NCBI GenBank assembly: GCA_903839535.1
Contig: CAIMCT010000476.1
Coordinates: 1 to 37,616 of the forward strand
DNA from: an uncultured Desulfobacteraceae bacterium
GTDB lineage: Bacteria; Desulfobacterota; Desulfobacteria; Desulfobacterales; Desulfatirhabdiaceae
Direction: 5' to 3'
Length of the DNA: 37,616 bases
Of the stretch, positions 30,151-37,441 are shown piece after piece; positions within the stretch are counted from its first letter, which is position 1, and each line of letters opens with the position of its first letter. The position numbers and the translations under genes are program-made. The notes beneath the pieces are model-generated. The model searched no databases. It was not told the origin of the DNA and saw only the letters and a program-made list of their open reading frames with translations.

Positions 30151-30612
30151 TTATGATCCACAAAATATCTCATTCCAAATATCATGGGCTTTCATGCCCT
30201 CAACCGCGCATTCAGCATATTCGCCTGAAGCAGCGTATTTATCGTGGATGTCCGCTTCGATCCCTATTAGTTTTTCAATGGCTGCAACCTTGCGTTTGTC
30301 TGCATTGTGAGCCACAAGTTCGCCTCGCACACATTCGAGTTGTTCCGATGAAAAGATGAGATAATTATGGATGTGTAGTTGCTTGTGATCCCATTCCAGT
30401 TTATCGCAAAATTGTGATATTCTATTCTGCACAAATGTCAGTTCTTTATGATCCAATGCGCCAGGAAACGCCGCCAGAGCTAACATTGCAGCGTTGTCCA
30501 TGTTCGTATATGATGCCATAGCATCAGCATCATCTACTGAATCTTCCAGAGCTTTTTGAGCTATTGCAGATGCCATAGCCAATTTTGAAACAATCTTTAT
30601 TAAGGATCTCAT
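30151..30612 (-). CDS. Hypothetical helical protein, 153 aa
   Basis: The sequence is helix-rich and Ala-rich (KLAMASAIAQKALEDSVDDADAMA; KRKVAAIEKLIGIEADIHDKYAASGEYAECAVEGM). There is no transmembrane segment and no recognised family. ATG 30612 overlaps the end of the preceding Cys-rich frame as ATGA. The ribosome binding site is weak (GAGAAA). Confidence 0.6.
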   Translation of the reverse strand: MRSLIKIVSKLAMASAIAQKALEDSVDDADAMASYTNMDNAAMLALAAFPGALDHKELTFVQNRISQFCDKLEWDHKQLHIHNYLIFSSEQLECVRGELVAHNADKRKVAAIEKLIGIEADIHDKYAASGEYAECAVEGMKAHDIWNEIFCGS

Positions 30613-30788
30613 TTTTTTCTCGCCATATCATCATGGACATCACAAATATCTGAATCGCCGTTGTCGCAATGCAAACACCATAGGCGGTCTCTGGTATCGT
30701 TCATGCAAGGCTCGTAAAACACACATTCAATCTGCTGGTCAATGCTATCAGCAGAACAAACCCAACAAAACCGCCGCCAGTAAACATT
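30609..30788 (-). pseudogene. Cys-rich zinc-ribbon-like frame lacking a standard start
   Basis: An open frame ending at TGA 30609 encodes RRFCWVCSADSIDQQIEC, FYEPCMNDTRDRLWCLHC and DNGDSDICDVHDD, a clearly protein-like zinc-ribbon pattern. Upstream it meets a TAG at 30789 before any ATG, GTG or TTG. The only internal ATG (MNDTRDRLW) would drop half of the Cys. A well-placed GGAG-ATG at about 30808 opens another frame (MEYIAHRMFTGGGFVGFV). A frameshift joining the two is the likely explanation. Confidence 0.4.
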
Positions 30789-30832
30789 CTATGTGCAATA
30801 TATTCCATTTATTATTATCTCCAGTTTGAAGT

Positions 30833-30860
30833 TTCCCCGGTATCTTTCCATACCGGGGAA
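30833..30860. other. Perfect 11-bp GC-rich hairpin
   Basis: TTCCCCGGTAT (30833-30843) pairs with ATACCGGGGAA (30850-30860) around CTTTCC. On the minus strand it sits about 22 nt upstream of an ATG with GGAG, in the leader of the downstream small genes. No T-run follows on either strand. It could be a terminator dependent on other factors or a leader structure. Confidence 0.6.
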
Positions 30861-31160
30861 TGGATACTACAGCCCTTTAATTTTTAGTGAACGCTATTTT
30901 TGAGAATGCCCGTTTGTGGATACGGCAGGGCAGGAGGCCGCTTGTACTGTTTATTTGCTGATCCCGTATCTCCTTTCAAAGTCAAAAAGGTCATGGATGA
31001 TATGATTAAGATGATTTGTTATTTCTGAATAAAGATACCGGCTTACCCGCTTTCTAAACATGACAAGGAAAATGCTATAAACCCTGTCGCCCGATTTGCG
31101 AGCAGGAATTGGTTTGCTGCGCCAGTCGGTGTAGCGCCTGGAGATTCGGGCTGATGTAAC
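30861..31160 (-). other. Interval with an open frame continuing past a TAA; possible 36-aa gene
   Basis: No well-supported gene is seen. The minus-strand frame of the preceding 74-aa CDS continues after its TAA (31161-31163) for 69 codons to TAA at 30951, including YTDWRSKPIPARKSGDR and an ATG at 31061 that would give 36 aa (MFRKRVSRYLYSEITNHLNH...). This ATG has no ribosome binding site. The stretch 31070-31260 looks more GC-rich than its surroundings. Confidence 0.35.
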
Positions 31161-31385
31161 TTAAGACCGAGATTGCTTGTGCGAGCCATGCGCCTTGAAT
31201 GCGCCGCGTTCGTGAGAGTCGATCCCCGCACCACGGTAGCACTGGAGACATGTTCGAGATAAGAATTGGCTGCTGCCTAAAACGTATCCGGCGATTGGCC
31301 TTGTGTTGCAGGTTGAACAAGTACCATTGTTGGATTCTGGTACTGATTTTGAATAAGTTGGTTTTTCAAGTTTATGAAATTTCAA
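31161..31385 (-). CDS. Putative Cys-pair protein, 74 aa, TTG start
   Basis: The frame starts at TTG 31385, overlapping the preceding stop as TTGA, with AAGGGGAAAAC upstream. It encodes a Lys-rich start (KFHKLEKPTYSK), TCSTCNTRPIAGYV and RTCLQCYRGAGI: two C-x2-C knuckles 22 residues apart, a plausible zinc ribbon. The unusual start and Ser/Arg-rich end lower certainty. Confidence 0.4.
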   Translation of the reverse strand: MKFHKLEKPTYSKSVPESNNGTCSTCNTRPIAGYVLGSSQFLSRTCLQCYRGAGIDSHERGAFKAHGSHKQSRS

Positions 31386-31585
31386 AAGTTTTCCCCTTTA
31401 TTTCGTTTGGCTATTCGTTTTTCCAAGTCTGCCAAAAGCTCTTTGGATGTTTTCGTTCGTGGCTTCTTTTTCGGCGGAGGTGGGAACATCGCCTTTATCA
31501 GTGATTCAAGTTGCCGCGTGTTGTCATTCGTGCGAGCAATTAAAGCCTGCGCCTGCCTTAACATTCCGATCATTTCAGGTGTCAT
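31382..31585 (-). CDS. Hypothetical small protein, 67 aa
   Basis: ATG 31585 follows CGGAGCTTTCGC and overlaps the acidic protein gene by 4 bp. A helix (MIGMLRQAQALIARTNDNTR) is followed by a PPPPKKKPRTK linker and a basic helix (ELLADLEKRIAKRNKG). The Pro-Lys linker and basic end suggest nucleic-acid or protein tethering. No family is recognised. Confidence 0.6.
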   Translation of the reverse strand: MTPEMIGMLRQAQALIARTNDNTRQLESLIKAMFPPPPKKKPRTKTSKELLADLEKRIAKRNKGENF

Positions 31586-31875
31586 GCGAAAGCTCCGTCT
31601 ATGATTTCAATTGCGGATTCAAGATTGCCGATGATACGATTATATTCCAATTTCGCTATCAATTCGCAATCCTCCATTAGCGCATTGAAGACATCGAAGT
31701 CTTCATCAGCATCCAAGTCTTTTCCGCCGAGTACATCAAAAACCATATCCGTAAAGTCGAAGTCAAAATCATCAAATGACAGATTCACAACATCATAAAT
31801 GACGTCATCCCCCATCCGTGATTTGATTTCATCACGGACTTTCTTCTCTATTTTTTCTCTCAGAGTTGCGTTCAT
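31582..31875 (-). CDS. Acidic protein, 97 aa
   Basis: ATG 31875 overlaps the preceding TGA as ATGA. The product is very acidic in the middle (LSFDDFDFDFTDMVFDVLGG and DLDADEDFDVFNALMEDCE), with a basic first helix (LREKIEKKVRDEIKSRMG). Such acidic phage proteins sometimes mimic DNA and block host DNA-binding enzymes (Ocr, Arn, some anti-restriction and anti-CRISPR proteins), but no family match is seen. That role is speculation from composition. Confidence 0.65.
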   Translation of the reverse strand: MNATLREKIEKKVRDEIKSRMGDDVIYDVVNLSFDDFDFDFTDMVFDVLGGKDLDADEDFDVFNALMEDCELIAKLEYNRIIGNLESAIEIIDGAFA

Positions 31876-32084
31876 GGTCTGCATCCAGTTCTATAACACT
31901 CTTCACATAGGGGGCCTCGTTCATCATCACCATCAACGATACAAAGCGAATCCTCCTCACAATGGCCTGTCGGCTCACCGCAATCGAAGCATAATTGCAG
32001 TGTGCCGGGATAGTTACTGGAGTTCCATCTCTCATGCTCGTCCTGCTCCATTGCGTGCCTCTTTCCACCTGGCCAAGTATTCAT
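31872..32084 (-). CDS. Small zinc-finger-like protein, 70 aa
   Basis: ATG 32084 follows AAAAGGAGCGACAGT. The product has CFDCGEPTGHCEEDSLC and then CEECYRTG: C-x2-C...C...C-x2-C, a common layout in small phage zinc proteins. It is coupled to the acidic gene by ATGA. Function unknown. Confidence 0.7.
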   Translation of the reverse strand: MNTWPGGKRHAMEQDEHERWNSSNYPGTLQLCFDCGEPTGHCEEDSLCIVDGDDERGPLCEECYRTGCRP

Positions 32085-32114
32085 ACTGTCGCTCCTTTTA
32101 TCTCAGAGTTGCGT

Positions 32115-32543
32115 TCATACAGCCTCTTGTTCTGTCGAATTCGACGTAATGTTATCTATAGTTGCAGTATGATAATTCATCAATCTATAGACATCTTCAA
32201 TAGATTGATAAATCAGCTTTTTAATCGCTGAACGATTCAACGGTACTGATTCGCCATACTTAATCACTCGATCAATTTTGATTCTAATAACCATGAGAGT
32301 GTCAATGCCGTAGTCGTCTTTAATTTCATCAACAGTTCGACCAAAAACTTTTTTGATCTTTCTATTGATCTGGATTGCCAATCCTGCTTTGCTTGTTGCG
32401 CATTTACCATCTGGCCCGACATGTTCAGCGTGTTTTGTGATGGTTGCCATCAGCCTATTGTGGGCAACGAGAGAGCTTCTTCTGGCAATTTCCATTAAGT
32501 CAGTTTCTTGAGTTACTTCACATAACGCTAAATTACTCTTCAT
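32115..32543 (-). CDS. Hypothetical protein, 142 aa
   Basis: ATG 32543 follows TTGGAGGATACC; the ATG at 32555 overlaps that site. The product is mixed alpha/beta and basic (QINRKIKKVFGRTVDEIKDD; MVIRIKIDRVIKYGESVPLN). The N-terminal helix region (DLMEIARRSSLVAHNRLMAT) is well formed. No family is recognised. It overlaps the end of the DUF3102-like gene. Confidence 0.65.
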   Translation of the reverse strand: MKSNLALCEVTQETDLMEIARRSSLVAHNRLMATITKHAEHVGPDGKCATSKAGLAIQINRKIKKVFGRTVDEIKDDYGIDTLMVIRIKIDRVIKYGESVPLNRSAIKKLIYQSIEDVYRLMNYHTATIDNITSNSTEQEAV

Positions 32544-33621
32544 GGTATCCTCCAATATGTTTTGTGCCGGTCAAATAATTCTTAAATGCTGTCACTCCCT
32601 GTGCCATTTCGTTTGCCAAAACCATCAGCCCTTTGTTAGCAGATTCAGGTATATCGACATCGGAAAACAAATCTCCAAGAACAATGGATATACCCATAAG
32701 GTGCTGTCTGATTTCTTTTTCCGATTCCCGTATTGCCGATAAATCTCCAACTTTTCTTTCAAGTCTGTTCATCTCAGGTTGAAGCGCGTCAATCCTTGCT
32801 TGAACAGACGCAAGTTGTTTCTCTTTTGTGTCAAACTCATCCTGCATTTCCCGCATTCTAAGATTGACAGCCTGCGCTATTTTGCCGTCCTGTTCTTTTT
32901 TGAGAGTTTTCACTTTCTCTGATAATTTTTCATTTTCAGAGTTGATCTGTTCGAGTCTGGTTACGAGCGCGGTTTTGTCGCGAATTAACGTTTCTTTCGC
33001 AAGTGATAGGTCGGCGTAATCAGCAGGTATGGTGTCCTTCGACTCTGCTATTTTTTTGATTTCAAGATCATGATTGGCCTTCATCTGAGCCATTTCAGAT
33101 TTAAGTTGCATTTTTTCAACTGCGGGCTTGTTTTTCTCTGCTTCCAGGCGGGCTTCAAGGTCATCAATCTTTGCCTTGATATCGTCGGTGGGTATCTGGT
33201 CTTTCGCGGATGCGAGGTCTTTCTCAAGGGCGTCAATGCGCCGGTGGGCTTCTACGAGCTGCTTTGCTTCTTTAACTGTCAGTTTTTTTCCGTTCTCTGC
33301 TTTTTCGATTGCTTCGGTTCGGGCGGATTCGGGGGTGGATGGAGCAGCGAGCATGAACATGACTTCTGCTGGAAGATTTTCTACTACAGTTACTGTAGTA
33401 GAACCGAATTTCTCATAAACATTGAGTAATTGAGCACCGCGAGATGTTCCAAGTCCCAGGTCATTTTTTATCCATGCGGAATAATCCTGATACCCAAACG
33501 CATGATGGTACTCATGGCAAATCTGGCTTAGGTTGACATACTCGTTGGCAGTTCGCTTCAAGGAAGCCAATGCCATTTTTGTAAGGTATTCTTTCTTCTG
33601 GGTGATTATTTCGTCAGACAT
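32533..33621 (-). CDS. DUF3102-like protein with long coiled coil, 362 aa
   Basis: ATG 33621 follows CGGAGAGAATAT. The N-terminal region (SLKRTANEYVNLSQIC, AFGYQDYSAWIKNDLGLGTSRGAQLLNVYEKFG, NLPAEVMFMLAAPSTPE) fits DUF3102-type phage DNA-binding proteins. From about residue 110 to 330 it is a continuous coiled coil (ALEKDLASAK, DDLEARLEAEKNK, KETLIRDKTALVTRLEQ). It may be a ParB- or KfrA-like DNA-binding scaffold, or a growth regulator. A shorter relative may be the gene at 7776-8585. Confidence 0.8.
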   Translation of the reverse strand: MSDEIITQKKEYLTKMALASLKRTANEYVNLSQICHEYHHAFGYQDYSAWIKNDLGLGTSRGAQLLNVYEKFGSTTVTVVENLPAEVMFMLAAPSTPESARTEAIEKAENGKKLTVKEAKQLVEAHRRIDALEKDLASAKDQIPTDDIKAKIDDLEARLEAEKNKPAVEKMQLKSEMAQMKANHDLEIKKIAESKDTIPADYADLSLAKETLIRDKTALVTRLEQINSENEKLSEKVKTLKKEQDGKIAQAVNLRMREMQDEFDTKEKQLASVQARIDALQPEMNRLERKVGDLSAIRESEKEIRQHLMGISIVLGDLFSDVDIPESANKGLMVLANEMAQGVTAFKNYLTGTKHIGGYHEE

Positions 33622-33740
33622 ATATTCTCTCCGTTTCAATATCCCTTGTTCTTTGCGTACCCTGTCCGCCGACACCAATTACCGCCTCGCCGCTCAGCAG
33701 CTTCGATCATGAGGAAACACATCAACGTCACTTTGTCCGG

Positions 33741-34292
33741 TCAAGGACAATCGGTTTCTGTGTTAGGAGTTATTGCTTCCCATATTTCTTCCAGTGTACC
33801 TTCTAACCAAATAATCTCTGGTACGCCTGTTACCAAAGCCAGTTTTTTAGCTGTTCCCCATGCGGCACGTCTCTGACCGCTTAATATTTGAGATAGCATC
33901 GGCTGACTCACACCTGAATCTCTTGCAATCTGTATTTGATTTATCGTTTTTTTAGTTCGCGGTAGAGGTTTGTATTCACCAGTTTGGTTGCTGATATTCT
34001 TTATAAATGAAATGAGTTCATCAGATATAGTGAACCATTCTCTTTTCCCGTGAATGCGTAAATTTCTGAATCTTTCATGAAGTTCAGATTCAAATTTTTT
34101 ATGTGTATTTTTTGCGTATCCAAGGATCGTTAAGGCTGTTGGACTCATTCCATTAATATGGTCGAATCGGATAAATGGGCTATTAATTGTTCTTCCAATT
34201 TTTACATTTCTGGTCGATGTGCATTGGAAAAAATAGATAAAACCTAAATTATCTCCAATTTTATCTGTTGTAGCTATAGAAGTTTCGTTCAT
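33741..34292 (-). CDS. GIY-YIG/Mug113-like domain fused to HTH regulator, 183 aa
   Basis: Residues about 15-105: GFIYFFQCTSTRNVKIGRT, FDHINGMSPTALTILGY, FESELHERFRNLRIHGKREWF match the Mug113/T5orf172 branch of GIY-YIG domains (IYF...VKIG, R, E-x-x-LH-x-x-F). Residues about 125-180: QIQIARDSGVSQPMLSQILSGQRRAAWGTAKKLALVTG form a Cro/CI-type HTH. ATG 34292 follows GGAGGCGATGTG and overlaps the end of the paralogous gene upstream. A regulator with a nuclease-like domain is unusual at an immunity locus. Confidence 0.85.
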   Translation of the reverse strand: MNETSIATTDKIGDNLGFIYFFQCTSTRNVKIGRTINSPFIRFDHINGMSPTALTILGYAKNTHKKFESELHERFRNLRIHGKREWFTISDELISFIKNISNQTGEYKPLPRTKKTINQIQIARDSGVSQPMLSQILSGQRRAAWGTAKKLALVTGVPEIIWLEGTLEEIWEAITPNTETDCP

Positions 34293-34867
34293 CACATCGC
34301 CTCCATTTCGATAAACTCTGCAAAGAACTTTTGTAGTTCTTCCGGTGTACCCTCCAACCAAAGAACCGGGTCAGTGCCAGTAACTTCTGCAAGACGTTTT
34401 GCAGTGGGCCAGGATGGCCGTGCCTTGCCATTCATGATGCCACTCAACATGGCAGGGCCAATCCCTGCTTTTTTTGCTATATCTTTTTGCCTAATCTTCT
34501 TAGTTTTTTTGTTTTTTTCTGAGATTAGTTTACTTTGTGATGGTTCAAGACTTTTTTCATCCTTAAATGGTTCTGAATTGGATATAAATTCCATTAATGA
34601 TTCATCGCAATGGAACCATTCTTTTTTCCCGTCAACTCTATAATCAATGAATCTGGCATGTAGATCATTTTCAAATCTTGCATTCTTGTTTTCGATTATT
34701 TTTAATAAATCAAGACTCGTTGGGCTTGATCCGTTTATGTGTGACATTCTGATTTTTAACTGTTTTCTTGTTTTTCCGATTTTAATGTTTCCAGTCACCG
34801 AACACTGCAAGAAATAAATAACACCAAGTTTTAAAGGGAGTGGTTCAATAGAATGTTCGTTCATCAT
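34292..34867 (-). CDS. GIY-YIG/Mug113-like domain fused to HTH regulator, 191 aa (paralogue)
   Basis: It has the same two-domain plan as the gene at 33741-34292: GVIYFLQCSVTGNIKIGKT, HINGSSPTSLDLLKII, FENDLHARFIDYRVDGKKEWF, then IRQKDIAKKAGIGPAMLSGI and PSWPTAKRLAEVTGTDPVLWLEG for the HTH. A Lys-rich linker (SEKNKKTKKIRQK) joins the domains. The HTH half also aligns with the HTH-only gene at 34864-35079. ATG 34867 (or 34864) follows GGAGGCGGTTAC; genes overlap on both sides. Confidence 0.85.
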   Translation of the reverse strand: MMNEHSIEPLPLKLGVIYFLQCSVTGNIKIGKTRKQLKIRMSHINGSSPTSLDLLKIIENKNARFENDLHARFIDYRVDGKKEWFHCDESLMEFISNSEPFKDEKSLEPSQSKLISEKNKKTKKIRQKDIAKKAGIGPAMLSGIMNGKARPSWPTAKRLAEVTGTDPVLWLEGTPEELQKFFAEFIEMEAM

Positions 34868-35079
34868 GTAACCGCCTCCGTTTGAATAAAATCTGTAACA
34901 ATCTGATACAGTTCTTCATGTGGAGCCTCCATCCACTGATCCGGTGTCGTGCCAATGATGATAGATGAAAGACGTTTTGCAGTACCCCATGACGGCCTCA
35001 CGTTTCCATGTAAAATCTCTGACAACATGGCCGGACTGATACCAGCCATTTCACTGATTTGATATTTTCTGATTTTCAT
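34864..35079 (-). CDS. HTH (Cro-like) regulator, 71 aa
   Basis: MKIRKYQISEMAGISPAMLS, EILHGNVRPSWGTAKRLSSII and TPDQWMEAPHEELYQIVTDF match the HTH half of the two GIY-YIG fusions downstream; 'A-W/P-S-W-x-TAKRL' is shared by all three. It is divergent from the S24 repressor and first in the minus-strand early operon, the position of Cro. ATG 35079 follows AAAGGGTAATC; the ATG at 35121 overlaps the operator region. Confidence 0.88.
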   Translation of the reverse strand: MKIRKYQISEMAGISPAMLSEILHGNVRPSWGTAKRLSSIIIGTTPDQWMEAPHEELYQIVTDFIQTEAVT

Positions 35080-35205
35080 GATTACCCTTTCAAGTTTTAC
35101 TTTAAATGAAAAATATACCAACAGATGGATATTGTCAACAATTATTTTATTATAAGTAAAATAATATATCTTGCTTTAAAATTCATTCAGGGTAAAAATA
35201 TCAAC
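35080..35205. promoter_or_regulatory. Divergent promoter/operator region of the lysogeny switch
   Basis: This 126-bp AT-rich gap between the Cro-like gene (minus) and the S24 repressor (plus) is where both promoters must lie. It contains the 25-bp palindrome at 35141-35165. The repressor start is placed at ATG 35206; ATG 35125 would make the repressor N-terminus run through the operator and lacks a ribosome binding site. Confidence 0.65.
35141..35165. promoter_or_regulatory. Perfect 9-bp-arm palindrome, candidate repressor operator
   Basis: ATTATTTTA and TAAAATAAT flank TTATAAG, a perfect inverted repeat midway between the divergent regulator genes. Its size and place fit the binding site of a dimeric HTH repressor. 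The centre also resembles a -10 element (TTATAA). Confidence 0.6.
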
Positions 35206-35982
35206 ATGGAAGAAAACCCGATAAAAAGAAGATTTCGATCTGCACTTATTCATTTTTGCGATAAGCAGTGGAAACGAAAACAAAAGGCACTGGCCTCTGC
35301 GTGTGGGGTTTCAGATGCAACCATCAGTGAAATAAAAAATGGCAACAATGCAGCCAGTCCCGAACTTCAGATGAAAATAGTTGATATTATGGGATGTTCG
35401 CTTGATGAATTTCTTGCAATCGGAGAATCTCTTTCTGGTTCAGCCGTTGAATGTACTTTGAGTAAGCCGTGCGTCACAGAACCGTATCATCACCCCATCA
35501 TCGTTCAAACGAATTCGGAACCGGAAACGGAATTCATGGCCGGTATATCTGACAGGTATCGAGCCATACCATTATATGAATCAGGTAAACTTGCAGCCGG
35601 TGTCCACGGCGAAGAGTTTGATCCACACGAAGTCCCTGATTCGATGGTGGTAGTTTATGAGCCGGAGCTGAAAGATTGCTCACATCACAACCTGGTTGCC
35701 ATGAAGGTAGGTGGATATTCGATGGAACCAACCATTATACAAGGATCAATTGTCGTGGTGGATTTATCGGACAAGGAAGAATCAAGAGGAAAGATTTTTG
35801 TAGTGAACACGCCAGACGCAAATATGAATATAGTATCCATCAAACGTGTGATACGATGGAAGCATGGTTTTATATTGGTGTCAGACAATAAGGATGTTGA
35901 TCCAGAACCAATAGATTTAGACTGGAACCGGCTTTGCGTGGGCAGGGTAGTTTGGATGTGGCGGGATATTCGGAATGTTTGA
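35206..35982 (+). CDS. CI/LexA-like repressor with S24 peptidase domain
   Basis: From ATG 35206 (258 aa), residues 22-75 form an HTH (KRKQKALASACGVSDATISE, IKNGNNAASPELQMKIVDIM). The S24 peptidase follows: cleavage site Ala131-Gly132 (KLAAGVHGEE), catalytic Ser172 in GGYSMEPTI and Lys213 in VSIKRVIRW. It should repress the lytic promoters and self-cleave when RecA is activated by DNA damage. It is divergent from the Cro-like gene. An AGGG about 13 nt upstream is only a weak RBS. Confidence 0.93.
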   Translation: MEENPIKRRFRSALIHFCDKQWKRKQKALASACGVSDATISEIKNGNNAASPELQMKIVDIMGCSLDEFLAIGESLSGSAVECTLSKPCVTEPYHHPIIVQTNSEPETEFMAGISDRYRAIPLYESGKLAAGVHGEEFDPHEVPDSMVVVYEPELKDCSHHNLVAMKVGGYSMEPTIIQGSIVVVDLSDKEESRGKIFVVNTPDANMNIVSIKRVIRWKHGFILVSDNKDVDPEPIDLDWNRLCVGRVVWMWRDIRNV

Positions 35983-36010
35983 AAAGGAGGATTATTAAAA
36001 GGAGGATTAT
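35982..36010 (+). repeat. Duplicated Shine-Dalgarno segment
   Basis: AAAAGGAGGATTAT occurs at 35982-35995 and again at 35997-36010, directly after the repressor stop. Only the second copy is positioned for ATG 36009. It is a small tandem duplication that doubles the ribosome binding site of the next gene. Confidence 0.75.
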
Positions 36011-36311
36011 GAAAAGATTAATCGTTTTAGCTGTGATTCTATTGAGTTCGAGTTATGTTTATGCAGGTGCTTGTGGTGATTATGATTATGCGGAATTGAA
36101 AGATATGGATCAACCGACATTAACAAAAGAATATTGCAAGGTTCTATCCAAGGGGAGGATTTATGCCGGTGTTGCTATGGGAAGAGGCACAAGGCAATCT
36201 AAGTCAGATTTTGATTCATGCTACGAACTATTGGAAAAGATGGAAAGGATTTATATGAAAAACTTTAAAATCGAAAATGCTGAAACAATAAAAGATTTCT
36301 GTAAAGAATGA
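36009..36311 (+). CDS. Secreted small protein, candidate lysogenic-conversion gene, 100 aa
   Basis: MKRLIVLAVILLSSSYVYA is a signal peptide with a YVYA-G cleavage site. The mature part (GACGDYDYAELKDMD...) has four Cys (CGDY, EYCKVL, SCYELL, FCKE), so two disulfides are possible. ATG 36009 follows a duplicated AAGGAGGATT. It sits between repressor and integrase on the same strand, so it is likely expressed in the lysogen. Superinfection exclusion or another envelope effect is possible but not shown. Confidence 0.7.
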   Translation: MKRLIVLAVILLSSSYVYAGACGDYDYAELKDMDQPTLTKEYCKVLSKGRIYAGVAMGRGTRQSKSDFDSCYELLEKMERIYMKNFKIENAETIKDFCKE

Positions 36312-36357
36312 CGACCTGTTATCATCTGGACTAAATTTAGTTGAGAGGCTAAATGTC

Positions 36358-37395
36358 ATGAGTGTTCACCAACACAAAGATGGCCGGTGGATCGTCAAGA
36401 TTTATGATCCTGAGAAAAAGAGTAAATTCAAGTGGGAATACTTCGGCAGGGGCGCAATTGCAGAATCAAAGGCGAGGGCGAGGGATGCTGATCTGGATTT
36501 CAAGAAGACAAAACCCAGAACTGAATCAGATCATGGCCCGATGTTCCACGACCTGGCCGGTGATTATATCCTCAACCATAATTTCAGCGAAAAATCAGAG
36601 AGGCAATGTAAAAGCCGAATGTTCATGACAATCATCCCTGTATTAGGTCATGTTCCGGCATTGCTCATAACGTATCCTGATATTGACAGGTATATCAGAG
36701 AGCGACGAAAAACCGTAAAAATGAACACTATCAGACGTGAATTAACTGATGTCAAATCCGTCTTGAATTGGGCAGCTAAACACCGTCCACCGCTTATACC
36801 GATGAACCCGATCCGTGACTACCCGCTACCACAGGCTGACGATGCAGTCACGTCACCGCCGACAAAATCAGAAGTTAGCGCAATATTGAAATATGCAAAT
36901 GAACGTCTTACAAGAGCAATTAAATTGGCATGGTACACAGGGTTAAGACCTGGCGCCGTTGAATTGTACAGCTTACATTGGCCTTCTGTATTATGGGATA
37001 CTGGAGTTATCCAGATATTATCAGCACACAAAGGAGGGCCTAAACTTCGGGAAGTGCCTATCCATCCAGATTTCTTACCCGAGTTGGAAGAATGGTATAT
37101 CAAGGATGGTAGTCAGTTCGGGCCTATCGTACACAAGGATGGTCTCCCGATAAAAAGTCTGGCCAACGTATGGGGTTCAACCAAAAAAAAGGCGGGGATT
37201 AACAGGAATCTCCGCCTTTACTCTTTGCGTCACTGGTATGCTACGACTGCTATAGAGGCAGGCTGTGACTATAAAACCTTATCTGAAATCATGGGATCAT
37301 CTCCTGAAACATTGCGTAAATATTATCAGCATGTATCAGGTGCCGCGCGTGTAGCATTGGTATCAAATATGCCTAAATTGACTGACAACTTTTGA
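36358..37395 (+). CDS. int: Tyrosine recombinase (phage integrase)
   Basis: The 345-aa protein has an N-terminal arm-binding part (HQHKDGRWIVKIYDPEKK), a SAM-like core-binding domain (about 60-150) and a catalytic domain: Arg197 in YTGLRPGAVELYSLHW, a Lys near 225-229, Arg291 in LYSLRHWYATTAIEAG and Tyr323 in LRKYYQHVSG. By alignment with XerC/D-type enzymes the first box II His is Tyr288 and the usual LGH His is Ser, so two secondary catalytic positions differ. It would integrate and excise the phage. ATG 36358 lies downstream of GAGAGGCTAAATGTC. The attachment site is not identified. Confidence 0.93.
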   Translation: MSVHQHKDGRWIVKIYDPEKKSKFKWEYFGRGAIAESKARARDADLDFKKTKPRTESDHGPMFHDLAGDYILNHNFSEKSERQCKSRMFMTIIPVLGHVPALLITYPDIDRYIRERRKTVKMNTIRRELTDVKSVLNWAAKHRPPLIPMNPIRDYPLPQADDAVTSPPTKSEVSAILKYANERLTRAIKLAWYTGLRPGAVELYSLHWPSVLWDTGVIQILSAHKGGPKLREVPIHPDFLPELEEWYIKDGSQFGPIVHKDGLPIKSLANVWGSTKKKAGINRNLRLYSLRHWYATTAIEAGCDYKTLSEIMGSSPETLRKYYQHVSGAARVALVSNMPKLTDNF

Positions 37396-37441
37396 CAACT
37401 TACTATCGCTTTTAATCGGTATAACATATTGTAAATAAATA

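Noticed and set aside
24617-31163. Reassigned TAA codon in this phage
   Set aside because: Two frames continue beyond a TAA, but TAA is the normal stop of tas, ruvC-like and other intact genes with tightly placed downstream starts. Local mutations are simpler.
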